From: an uncultured Erysipelotrichaceae bacterium | GTDB lineage: Bacteria; Bacillota_I; Bacilli_A; RF39; UBA660 | Assembly: GCA_902766135.1 (NCBI GenBank) | Contig: CACXCK010000035.1 | Location: forward strand, 1-21,194 | DNA length: 21,194 bases | Reading direction: 5' to 3' | Part shown: piece after piece, positions 7,835-13,887 of the stretch | Position numbering within the stretch: position 1 is the first letter of the stretch | Layout: every line of letters begins with the position of its first letter | Made by a program: the position numbers and the translations under genes | Notes under the pieces: generated by a model | What the model saw: only the letters and a program-made list of their open reading frames with translations | What the model was told of the DNA's origin: nothing | Database searches by the model: none

Positions 7835-8401
7835 ATGCAAGCATTTGATTTTGACAATACTATTTACAAAGGCGAATCAGCCTTTGATTTTGCGTTATTT
7901 GCCTTTAAGAAAAACAAAAGATTTATTCTCTATACATTTCCTTTAATAAGGTTATTAATTAAATATAAAAGATGTAAAATGACTCCTGATGAGTTTACTG
8001 ATGAACTAAATAAATACATTTATATAATTGTCGGAAACAAAGCACTAATAGAAGATTTAGTTGTAGAATTTTGGTCTATTTATGACAAAAATCTATACTT
8101 AAATATGCTTGAAAAAATACATTTTAACGACGTCATCGTTACAACTTGTCCAAATTTCATAATGAAAGGTATTCAAAAAAGACTTCGGACCAAAAATATT
8201 CTATGTACAGATGTAGACCTAAAAAGGGGTAAAATAAATTATCTTAATTTTGGCGATAATAAAGTTAGACTATTTAAAAAGAAGTATCCAAACAGAATAA
8301 TAAAAAACTTCTATACAGATTCTTATAATGACAAACCATTCATGGAATTTTCTAAAAATGTATACTTAGTTAATCATGGAGACTGTACAAAAATAAAATA
8401 A
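7835..8401 (+). CDS. HAD-superfamily phosphatase (IB-like)
   Basis: This 188-residue protein carries the HAD catalytic motifs. DFDNT has Asp5 as nucleophile and Asp7 as acid/base. VTTCPNF supplies motif II Thr near 103. Lys143 in GDNKVRLF is motif III, and YTDSYNDKPFME supplies the metal-binding Asp162 and Asp166. A helical cap lies between residues 15 and 95, as in phosphoserine-phosphatase-like type IB enzymes. The substrate is unknown. It ends the operon; no terminator lies between its stop and the first antitoxin promoter four bases later, so read-through would run in sense into the first antitoxin RNA. Confidence 0.85.
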   Translation: MQAFDFDNTIYKGESAFDFALFAFKKNKRFILYTFPLIRLLIKYKRCKMTPDEFTDELNKYIYIIVGNKALIEDLVVEFWSIYDKNLYLNMLEKIHFNDVIVTTCPNFIMKGIQKRLRTKNILCTDVDLKRGKINYLNFGDNKVRLFKKKYPNRIIKNFYTDSYNDKPFMEFSKNVYLVNHGDCTKIK

Positions 8402-8404
8402 TTC

Positions 8405-8433
8405 TTGCAACAAATTAATAATTATGATATAAA
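8405..8433 (+). promoter_or_regulatory. Antitoxin RNA promoter, unit 1
   Basis: TTGCAA (8405-8410), 17 bases, then TATAAA (8428-8433) preceded by TGA as an extended -10. The start of transcription would be near 8440. Confidence 0.75.
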
Positions 8434-8439
8434 TAGATA

Positions 8440-8508
8440 AAGGAAGCACCTAGTATAACTAGATGTTTACCTTATGGGTTTTTATCTAGCTACATGCTAG
8501 ATTTTTTT
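8440..8508 (+). ncRNA. Putative antitoxin RNA, unit 1
   Basis: An RNA of about 69 nt is predicted from the promoter to an intrinsic terminator: arms atctagc (8484-8490) and gctagat (8496-8502) around tacat, then a T-run to 8508. It starts with ggaagcacctag and contains CTAG-centred foldable segments. It is convergent with the peptide gene and overlaps its last codons. Ends are predicted from sequence only. Confidence 0.7.
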
Positions 8509-8592
8509 AATTACCAAACTTGCGAGAGTGATGGATAAAATAAGATATGAAACATACTGCAAGAACTTTAAAATAAAAGCCCTGTATTTCAT
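8497..8592 (-). CDS. 31-residue membrane peptide, putative type I toxin, unit 1
   Basis: The ATG at 8592 is preceded by an ideal AAAGGAGG and opens a 31-codon frame ending in TAG (8497-8499). The peptide starts MKYRAFILKF, continues as a hydrophobic stretch (residues ~10-28) and ends IKKI: a single membrane helix with basic ends, like type I toxins that damage the membrane. It differs from unit 2 at only residue 5 (Ala/Thr), with a silent change elsewhere. In the leader, CCTTTCT/AGAAAGG (8601-8607 with 8618-8624) forms a hairpin covering part of the binding site. It does not match the Fst, Ldr, TxpA or Hok consensus that I know. Toxicity is inferred from architecture. Confidence 0.75.
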   Translation of the reverse strand: MKYRAFILKFLQYVSYLILSITLASLVIKKI

Positions 8593-8622
8593 ATAGTCCT
8601 CCTTTCTACAAATAATAAGAAA

Positions 8623-8711
8623 GGTAAAATCTAGCTCTAAGTGCTTCAATTAGTTAGACTAACATATTATTATTTATAAGTCTAAAAAATAAAATGATAA
8701 GTTTTGTCGAA
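8623..8711 (-). promoter_or_regulatory. Leader arm, promoter and Spo0A-like box of toxin 1
   Basis: From right to left: TTTTGTCGAA (8702-8711; an exact Spo0A-box core), a -10 hexamer read leftward as TAATAT (8664-8669) without a good -35 box, the palindrome GTTAGACTAAC (8653-8663) over the expected start site, and the arm 8623-8647 that is inverted relative to the antitoxin arm at 8443-8471. A poor -35 with an upstream activator-type site fits a regulated promoter. Confidence 0.5.
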
Positions 8712-8724
8712 TCCAAAAATATAC

Positions 8725-8753
8725 TTGAAATAAATTAATAATTATGATATAAA
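8725..8753 (+). promoter_or_regulatory. Antitoxin RNA promoter, unit 2
   Basis: TTGAAA (8725-8730), 17 bases, TATAAA (8748-8753) with the upstream TGA extension. The Spo0A-like box of unit 1 ends 13 bases upstream, so that box lies between the divergent toxin 1 and antitoxin 2 promoters. Confidence 0.78.
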
Positions 8754-8759
8754 CAAATT

Positions 8760-8828
8760 AAGGAAGCACCTAGTTATAACTAGATGTTACCGTTTGTTAT
8801 GGTATCTAGCTACATGCTAGATTTTTTT
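8760..8828 (+). ncRNA. Putative antitoxin RNA, unit 2
   Basis: A ~69-nt RNA is predicted, with the perfect palindrome CTAGTTATAACTAG (8770-8783) near its 5' end, a short ACC...GGT stem in the middle, and the same atctagc-tacat-gctagat terminator hairpin (8804-8822) with a T-run to 8828. Its 3' end is antisense to the last codons and stop of toxin 2. Confidence 0.72.
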
Positions 8829-8912
8829 AATTACCAAACTTGCGAGAGTAATGGATAAAATAAGATATGAAACATACTGCAAGAACTTTAAAATAAAAGT
8901 CCTGTATTTCAT
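8817..8912 (-). CDS. 31-residue membrane peptide, putative type I toxin, unit 2
   Basis: The ATG at 8912 has AAAGGAGG (8918-8925) five bases upstream; TAG is at 8817-8819. The peptide starts MKYRTFILKF and ends IKKI, with one hydrophobic helix between, and is identical to the unit 1 product except Thr5. The binding site is partly covered by a 7-bp hairpin (8921-8927 with 8938-8944). Leader arm 8943-8968 can pair with the complement of the antitoxin arm (8763-8791) in the 3' part of the same mRNA. The last codons (AAA AAA ATC TAG) are the complement of the antitoxin's terminator stem and U-run. Confidence 0.78.
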   Translation of the reverse strand: MKYRTFILKFLQYVSYLILSITLASLVIKKI

Positions 8913-8942
8913 ATAATCCTCCTTTCTATAAAAAATAAGAAA

Positions 8943-9032
8943 GGTAAAATCTAGCATCTAAGTGCTTCAAGTAGTTAGGCTAACATAATAGCTTTTATAA
9001 GTCTAGAAAATAAAATGATAAGTTTTGTCGAA
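8943..9032 (-). promoter_or_regulatory. Leader arm, promoter and Spo0A-like box of toxin 2
   Basis: TTTTGTCGAA (9023-9032), leftward -10 TATTAT (8985-8990), palindrome GTTAGGCTAAC (8974-8984) over the predicted start, and inverted arm 8943-8968. The same layout is found in units 1 and 3. Confidence 0.5.
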
Positions 9033-9043
9033 CAAAAATATAC

Positions 9044-9072
9044 TTGAAATAAATAAATAATTATGATATAAA
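9044..9072 (+). promoter_or_regulatory. Antitoxin RNA promoter, unit 3
   Basis: TTGAAA (9044-9049), 17 bases, TATAAA (9067-9072) with the TGA extension. It lies 11 bases after the Spo0A-like box of unit 2. Confidence 0.78.
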
Positions 9073-9078
9073 CAAATT

Positions 9079-9148
9079 AAGGAAGCACCTAGTTATAACT
9101 AGATGTTTACCTGTTTGGTTAAATCTAGTTATATGCTAGATTTTTTTT
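9079..9148 (+). ncRNA. Putative antitoxin RNA, unit 3
   Basis: A ~70-nt RNA is predicted, with the same 5' arm (9082-9111) and CTAGTTATAACTAG palindrome as unit 2. The terminator stem has changed to aaatctag (9121-9128) with ctagattt (9136-9143), loop ttatatg, and a T-run to 9148. The hairpin is preserved although its loop and arms differ from units 1 and 2, which supports selection for the structure. Confidence 0.72.
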
Positions 9149-9231
9149 ATGATCAATAATAGAATAGAAAGTGACCATATAAATAACGAAAGTTCTCTAA
9201 GAAGTTTTAAAACGAAAGTTTTTCCCTTCAT
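9136..9231 (-). CDS. 31-residue membrane peptide, putative type I toxin, unit 3 (divergent)
   Basis: The ATG at 9231 is preceded by AAAGGAGG and the frame ends at TAG (9136-9138), again 31 codons. The peptide starts MKGKTFVLKLLREL and ends IIKKI. It matches the unit 2 peptide at 15 of 31 positions, with most differences conservative hydrophobic swaps. Equal length, kept helix character and basic ends despite strong DNA divergence argue that this frame is truly translated. The binding-site hairpin (9241-9247 with 9258-9264) is conserved. Confidence 0.76.
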   Translation of the reverse strand: MKGKTFVLKLLRELSLFIWSLSILLLIIKKI

Positions 9232-9262
9232 AGACTTCCTCCTTTCTACAGATAATAAGAAA

Positions 9263-9352
9263 GGTAAAATCTAGCATCTAAGTGCTTCAAGTAGTTAGGC
9301 TAACATAGTATTATTTATAAGTCCAGAAAAGAAAATGACAAGTTTTGTCGAA
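9263..9352 (-). promoter_or_regulatory. Leader arm, promoter and Spo0A-like box of toxin 3
   Basis: TTTTGTCGAA (9343-9352), leftward -10 TACTAT (9305-9310), palindrome GTTAGGCTAAC (9294-9304), and inverted arm 9263-9288 matching the antitoxin arm at 9082-9111. The box also lies only 9 bases upstream of the -35 box of the ABC transporter gene. Confidence 0.5.
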
Positions 9353-9360
9353 CAATCCTA

Positions 9361-9389
9361 TTCAATTATTAATAGATTTATGATATATT
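9361..9389 (+). promoter_or_regulatory. Promoter of the ABC exporter gene, in register with the repeat array
   Basis: TTCAAT (9361-9366), 17 bases, TATATT (9384-9389) with a TGA extension. It begins 317 bases after the unit 3 antitoxin -35 box and resembles the antitoxin promoters over ~28 bases (TTATGATATA shared), as if it were the promoter of a fourth unit. Confidence 0.65.
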
Positions 9390-9410
9390 AAAAAGGTAAG
9401 AAGTGATATC

Positions 9411-11138
9411 ATGAAAAATATTCGTTATTTTAAATTATTATGGAAATATATTAAAGACGAAAAATTCAAATTATTAATTTATATTATACTTGTTATTTTA
9501 AACTATATTCCTGGTTTACTAGCTATTTACTTATGGGGTTATGCTATTGAATTTTTAACAATCAAAGATTTTTTTAATTTTACACTTTATCTTGGCCTTT
9601 ATGAAGGGGTATATATAATATTTTATTCATTATTACAAATACCAAGAGGTTATTACTACAAATGCTTAGAAATTCATTTTATGAAGTCTGTTAGTAAAGA
9701 TTTATATCATAAAATAAATAGTTTACCTGCCATAGCCTATGAAGAAAGTGGTGTAGGTGAATTAGTTAATAGACTATATACTGATCCAGATAAAATAATG
9801 GACCTTTTATCAAGCTTAATTAACCTTATTTGCCGTTCTGTAGTAGCCATCATTATTTTCATAGTAGCATTCACTATTTCATACATTCTTGTCTTAGAGT
9901 TAGTCTTATTAGGTATCATAATGGGAATCCTTGCCAACTATTTTTATCCTAAAATTAAGAAAGACCAAGAAAAGATTAAAGAAAAAAGCGATGAATATGT
10001 AAGACTTTCCACTGAAAACCTAAATGGTATAAGAGAAATCAAAGCCTTGGGGATAAGAGATGTTATTGAACAAAAAATGGCTAATATATTAGATAATATG
10101 TTTAAAAGTATTATGGATGTTAGTGCTCATGAAAGATGGTATTATGCCATCAATAATCTCTTGTTTTTTGCTATTCAAGCCCTAATATTCTTAACTTGTG
10201 GTATGTTCTATATTAAAGGCCTTATATCCCTTGCAACATTTATTGTTATGGAAGGATATATTTGGCGTGTAGATGACGTTGTTGAGTCATTAAGTGAGTT
10301 TGGAACTAATTACAATAAAGTTGTTGTTTCTTTAAAAAGAATAGATGAAATAATTAACAATCGTCTTTACAAAGATGAATTATTTGGTAACATAGAGCTA
10401 GATGAAGCAGAAGGAAAAGTAACTTTTAATAATGTCTATTTTAAATATCGTGAAGATGAAAAAAATACATTAAATGGTTTAAGCTTATATTTAGAGCCTC
10501 ATAAAAAAATAGCTATAGTTGGTCGAAGCGGTAATGGCAAAACAACGATATTTAATTTATTACTTAGATATTTTGACTCAACGAAAGGGTCTATTACAAT
10601 AGATAACATAGATATTAAAGATTTAACTGAAAAATCATTAAGAAATAATATCTCCATTATAAGACAAGATCCATTCATTTTTCATATGTCAATCATGGAT
10701 AATTTTAGACTATTAGATGAAAAAGTCTCCCTAAAACGTGTTAGAGAAGCCTGCCAAAAAGCCTACATTGATGATTATATAATGAGTCTTCCAAAAAAAT
10801 ATGACACCATAATAGGTGAGGGTGGAATAAACTTATCAGGAGGTCAAAAGCAAAGATTAGCTATTGCAAGAACACTTATGCGTGATACCAGAATAATCCT
10901 TTTCGACGAAGCAACCAGTGCCCTAGATAATGAATCTCAAGAATACATCAAAAAAACAATCGATAACTTAGTTAAAGATCACACTATTATTATCATTGCC
11001 CATCGTTTGTCTACCATTATCGATGCTGATATTATTCACGTTATTGATAAAGGCCGCCTTAGTGGTAGTGGAACCCATAACTATCTTTTAAAGAATAATG
11101 ATATCTATAAATCATTATATAACATGGAATCTAGGTGA
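9411..11138 (+). CDS. ABC exporter, fused membrane and ATPase domains
   Basis: This 575-residue half-transporter has an N-terminal type IV (exporter) membrane domain of about six helices (residues ~15-300) and a C-terminal ATPase domain. The ATPase motifs are complete: GRSGNGKTT Walker A near residue 370, Q-loop RQDPF, LSGGQKQR signature near 475, ILFDEATSALD Walker B, and H-loop IAHRLS near 530. Such proteins work as dimers exporting lipids, drugs or peptides. There is no N-terminal C39 peptidase domain. The ATG follows gaagtgat. It is the first gene after the toxin array, with a promoter in register with the repeats, and the next gene follows by 4 bases. The substrate cannot be told from sequence. 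Confidence 0.93.
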   Translation: MKNIRYFKLLWKYIKDEKFKLLIYIILVILNYIPGLLAIYLWGYAIEFLTIKDFFNFTLYLGLYEGVYIIFYSLLQIPRGYYYKCLEIHFMKSVSKDLYHKINSLPAIAYEESGVGELVNRLYTDPDKIMDLLSSLINLICRSVVAIIIFIVAFTISYILVLELVLLGIIMGILANYFYPKIKKDQEKIKEKSDEYVRLSTENLNGIREIKALGIRDVIEQKMANILDNMFKSIMDVSAHERWYYAINNLLFFAIQALIFLTCGMFYIKGLISLATFIVMEGYIWRVDDVVESLSEFGTNYNKVVVSLKRIDEIINNRLYKDELFGNIELDEAEGKVTFNNVYFKYREDEKNTLNGLSLYLEPHKKIAIVGRSGNGKTTIFNLLLRYFDSTKGSITIDNIDIKDLTEKSLRNNISIIRQDPFIFHMSIMDNFRLLDEKVSLKRVREACQKAYIDDYIMSLPKKYDTIIGEGGINLSGGQKQRLAIARTLMRDTRIILFDEATSALDNESQEYIKKTIDNLVKDHTIIIIAHRLSTIIDADIIHVIDKGRLSGSGTHNYLLKNNDIYKSLYNMESR

Positions 11139-11142
11139 TAGT

Positions 11143-11667
11143 ATGCCATTTAATAGTATTAATAGTGAAGAGCTTCTCTTAAAATATATGCAAAAAAATA
11201 TAACATATGGTTTTGTTACTAAAAATGGTAAGAAACTATTAAGTGAGAATGAGTGGCACACTTTTGAAGCAGATTGCCTGGTTCAAACAGGGAATTCCAT
11301 TCTTAACACCCAAGTTGGAACCTGCTGGGATCAAGTAGAATTAGAACGCCTTTGGTTTACCAGTCATAATTATCATATCAAAACCTATTTCTTATACTTT
11401 GAAGGAATTAATAATACACCAACTCATACATTTCTCCTATATGAAAAGAATAATAATTGGTATTGGTTTGAAAATGCTTTTGAAAGTTATCGTGGCATTC
11501 ATGCCTTTAAAGATTTAGAAAGTGCCATAAATAAAGTAAAAGAGTGTCACCTTAAATACACTTTGAAAAATCATAAAGTAAATGAAAATAGTCTTAAAAT
11601 AAAAGAATACCAAGGACTAACAAAGAACTTAAGTATTAATGATTTTCTGAAACACGTTTTATCCTAA
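11143..11667 (+). CDS. Putative transglutaminase-like/cysteine-hydrolase-fold protein
   Basis: This 174-residue protein has GTCWDQVELE (Cys61), THTFLLY (His95) and WYWFENAF (Glu110), spaced like the Cys-His-Asp/Glu triad of transglutaminase-like proteins. The order and the Trp after Cys fit that fold, but the match is from memory of motifs and not from an alignment. I chose the ATG at 11143, preceded by taggtgat; an in-frame ATG at 11098 would overlap the ABC gene by 41 bases and lacks a good site. No signal peptide is seen. The 4-base gap to the ABC exporter and the following terminator define a two-gene operon, suggesting a joint job. Confidence 0.6.
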   Translation: MPFNSINSEELLLKYMQKNITYGFVTKNGKKLLSENEWHTFEADCLVQTGNSILNTQVGTCWDQVELERLWFTSHNYHIKTYFLYFEGINNTPTHTFLLYEKNNNWYWFENAFESYRGIHAFKDLESAINKVKECHLKYTLKNHKVNENSLKIKEYQGLTKNLSINDFLKHVLS

Positions 11668-11694
11668 GAAAAGTTTCAAACTTTTCTTTTTTTT
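11666..11694 (+). terminator. Intrinsic terminator of the ABC exporter operon
   Basis: A 9-bp stem aagaaaagt (11666-11674) with acttttctt (11680-11688), loop ttcaa, and a T-run to 11694. The left arm begins inside the TAA stop codon. Confidence 0.88.
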
Positions 11695-11702
11695 GTTATA
11701 AT
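11674..11702 (+). promoter_or_regulatory. Possible priA promoter with a very short leader
   Basis: A perfect TATAAT (11697-11702) follows the terminator T-run; the hexamer 17 bases upstream is only tttcaa. Transcription from here would start about 10 bases before the ATG at 11719. Confidence 0.45.
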
Positions 11703-11718
11703 TGTTTCAGTGATCATT

Positions 11719-13875
11719 ATGTACGTAGAAATATTAGTCGAAATAAAAAGCAAACATATAGATAAAACATTTACATATCACGTAAATGATGAATTAAAAA
11801 GTAGAGCAAAAGTAGGGTGCCGCGCGCTTGTTCCTTTTGGCCGTCAAACATTAGAAGGATATATTACCAATATTAAAAAAGAAACAAATATTGAGACTAA
11901 AGATATTATTAGCATTATTGATGATGAACCAATTCTTAATGAAGAAATGCTAGAGCTAGGCAAGTACTTAAAAGAAACAACTCTTTGTTCCTTATCAAGT
12001 GCCTATTCATCAATGCTACCTAAAGCCTTAAAAGCCAAAGCCAAAGTTAATATGAAACCGAAAACAATAACTTACTTAGAATACATAAATCCTAATCACG
12101 AAAAAACTACTAAAACCCAAAATCTCATTCTAGATTTATTTAAAGATAATAAAAAAGTTTTAAAAAGCGAGGCTTTAAGTATTAGCAAATCATCTACGCA
12201 AACGCTTATTAAAAATGGTATCTTAAAAGAATTTCAAGAAGAAGTATATCGTTATATTCCCAAAGATAATAATTATGCCAAAGAAATAACTTTAAATACC
12301 ATGCAAGAATACTGCGTTAATGAAATAACTAAATCTTTAACTAATGAAGTATACCTTCTTCATGGCGTTACGGGATCTGGGAAGACTGAAGTATATATAG
12401 AATGTATAAAAAAGGTAATTAAAAATGGCAAAACGGCCATTGTTCTTGTTCCGGAAATAAGTCTTACACCACAACTTATCGAAAGATTTTATCACGCCTT
12501 CAAAAGTGATATTGCAGTTCTGCATTCAAGCCTTTCAGATGGCGAAAGATATGATGAATATAGACGTATTATGCGCGGGGAAGCTCGCGTTGTAATAGGT
12601 ACTAGAAGTGCTATTTTTGCCCCTCTAAAAAACATTGGTATCATAATAATTGATGAAGAACATTCTGAGGCCTACAAACAAGAGAATAACCCTAAGTATG
12701 ATGCAAGAGAAGTAGCTAAAGAAAGAGCTAAATACCATAATTGTCCACTCGTCCTTGCTAGTGCAACCCCTTCAATAACATCTCTAGCAAGAAGTATGAA
12801 ACATGTCTATCACTATTTATCAATGCCCAAACGCGCTAACGCTTCATTACTACCAGAAGTAACTGTAGTTGATATGGCAGAAGAAAATAAAACTGGGCAC
12901 GCTATCCTTAGCCGCGAATTAGAATACCGTATTATTGAATGTTTAGAACATCAAGAACAAGTTATGATTCTTCTAAATCGAAGAGGGCACTCAACAACTA
13001 TTACCTGTTCTTCATGTGGTTATACATATAAGTGTCCATACTGCGACATATCTCTAACTTATCATAAAACAAGTAAAAACTTACGTTGCCATTACTGCGG
13101 TTATACGAAATATGTAAGTGATACATGTCCTAATTGCCACGAAAAGTCTTTGAATTACTATGGCCTTGGCACTGAAAAACTAGAAGACTACTTAAGAGAA
13201 GTATTCCCAAGAGCAAGAGTAATTAGAATGGATCGTGATTCAACAACGAAAAAAGGTTCACATGAAAAAATTACCAGTGCCTTTGAAAGTCAAGAATATG
13301 ATATCTTAGTTGGAACCCAAATGATTAGTAAAGGTCTTGATTTTAATAATGTTACCTTAGTTGGTATTTTAAATGCTGATGCCTCTTTAAATATTCCCGA
13401 TTATCGTAGCAGTGAAAGAACATTTTCACTTCTACATCAAGCTTGTGGTAGAGCAGGACGGGGTTTAAAAAAAGGTAGCATCATCCTTCAAACATTCTAT
13501 CCCGATAACTACATTATTAAATGCGTCAGTAAAAATGACTACAAGTCTTTCGTTAAATATGAAATGAATGTTAGAAGAACCCTAAAATATCCACCATTTT
13601 ATCGAATGATTACAATTAGAATCATGAGTAAAGACTATTCAGCTTTAAAAGAAGAATCTCTAAAAATAAAAGAATTCCTAAAAAATCATGTAAATGAAGA
13701 AACTATTATTCTAGGGCCTAGTACAGCCAATATGTTTTTAGTAAGTGGCGTCTACCACTTTGAAATTTTGACAAAGTATAAATTTGATGATAAAATAAAG
13801 CCTGCTTTAGAAGAATTAGACAACCTAATGAATTTAAATAATAAAGTCTGGATAGACTATGAATTTGATAGTTAA
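11719..13875 (+). CDS. priA: Primosomal protein N' (PriA), replication restart helicase
   Basis: This 718-residue protein is a 3'-5' DNA helicase that reloads the replisome at stalled forks. The N-terminal ~190 residues form the fork-binding domain. GVTGSGKTEVY (Walker A, near 216-226) and IIDEEH (near 310) follow, then eight Cys of the zinc-binding insertion (CSSCGYTYKCPYC...CHYCG...CPNCHEK, about 430-475) and the late helicase motifs GTQMISKGLDF and QACGRAGRG. Length and motifs are complete. The ATG at 11719 is chosen over a GTG at 11710, because gtgatc at that position can serve as the binding site. An exported unknown gene follows 12 bases downstream. Confidence 0.96.
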   Translation: MYVEILVEIKSKHIDKTFTYHVNDELKSRAKVGCRALVPFGRQTLEGYITNIKKETNIETKDIISIIDDEPILNEEMLELGKYLKETTLCSLSSAYSSMLPKALKAKAKVNMKPKTITYLEYINPNHEKTTKTQNLILDLFKDNKKVLKSEALSISKSSTQTLIKNGILKEFQEEVYRYIPKDNNYAKEITLNTMQEYCVNEITKSLTNEVYLLHGVTGSGKTEVYIECIKKVIKNGKTAIVLVPEISLTPQLIERFYHAFKSDIAVLHSSLSDGERYDEYRRIMRGEARVVIGTRSAIFAPLKNIGIIIIDEEHSEAYKQENNPKYDAREVAKERAKYHNCPLVLASATPSITSLARSMKHVYHYLSMPKRANASLLPEVTVVDMAEENKTGHAILSRELEYRIIECLEHQEQVMILLNRRGHSTTITCSSCGYTYKCPYCDISLTYHKTSKNLRCHYCGYTKYVSDTCPNCHEKSLNYYGLGTEKLEDYLREVFPRARVIRMDRDSTTKKGSHEKITSAFESQEYDILVGTQMISKGLDFNNVTLVGILNADASLNIPDYRSSERTFSLLHQACGRAGRGLKKGSIILQTFYPDNYIIKCVSKNDYKSFVKYEMNVRRTLKYPPFYRMITIRIMSKDYSALKEESLKIKEFLKNHVNEETIILGPSTANMFLVSGVYHFEILTKYKFDDKIKPALEELDNLMNLNNKVWIDYEFDS

Positions 13876-13887
13876 AGGAGTGATATT

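Larger units (their letters stand above)
8402..9355. repeat. Three tandem ~320-bp units (type I toxin-antitoxin array)
   Basis: This gene-desert-like stretch is three head-to-tail copies of one cassette. Fixed landmarks recur with constant period: the antitoxin -35 box at 8405, 8725 and 9044, and TTTTGTCGAA at 8702, 9023 and 9343. Units 1 and 2 are nearly identical throughout. Unit 3 keeps the same outer regulatory parts, but its peptide-coding core is strongly diverged. Each unit contains a rightward small-RNA gene and a leftward 31-codon peptide gene, listed separately. The lack of short identical repeats with unique spacers excludes a CRISPR array. Confidence 0.93.

Noticed and set aside
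8602..8624. Leader hairpin as a transcription terminator
   Set aside because: It has no T-run in either direction and lies over the toxin ribosome binding site, so a translational role is more likely.
8402..9355. CRISPR array
   Set aside because: The repeats are ~320 bp long with internal promoters, terminators and small ORFs. There are no short direct repeats with unique spacers and no cas genes.
11098..11142. Upstream start for the transglutaminase-like gene
   Set aside because: It overlaps the end of the ABC exporter gene and lacks a binding site. The ATG at 11143 has taggtgat.
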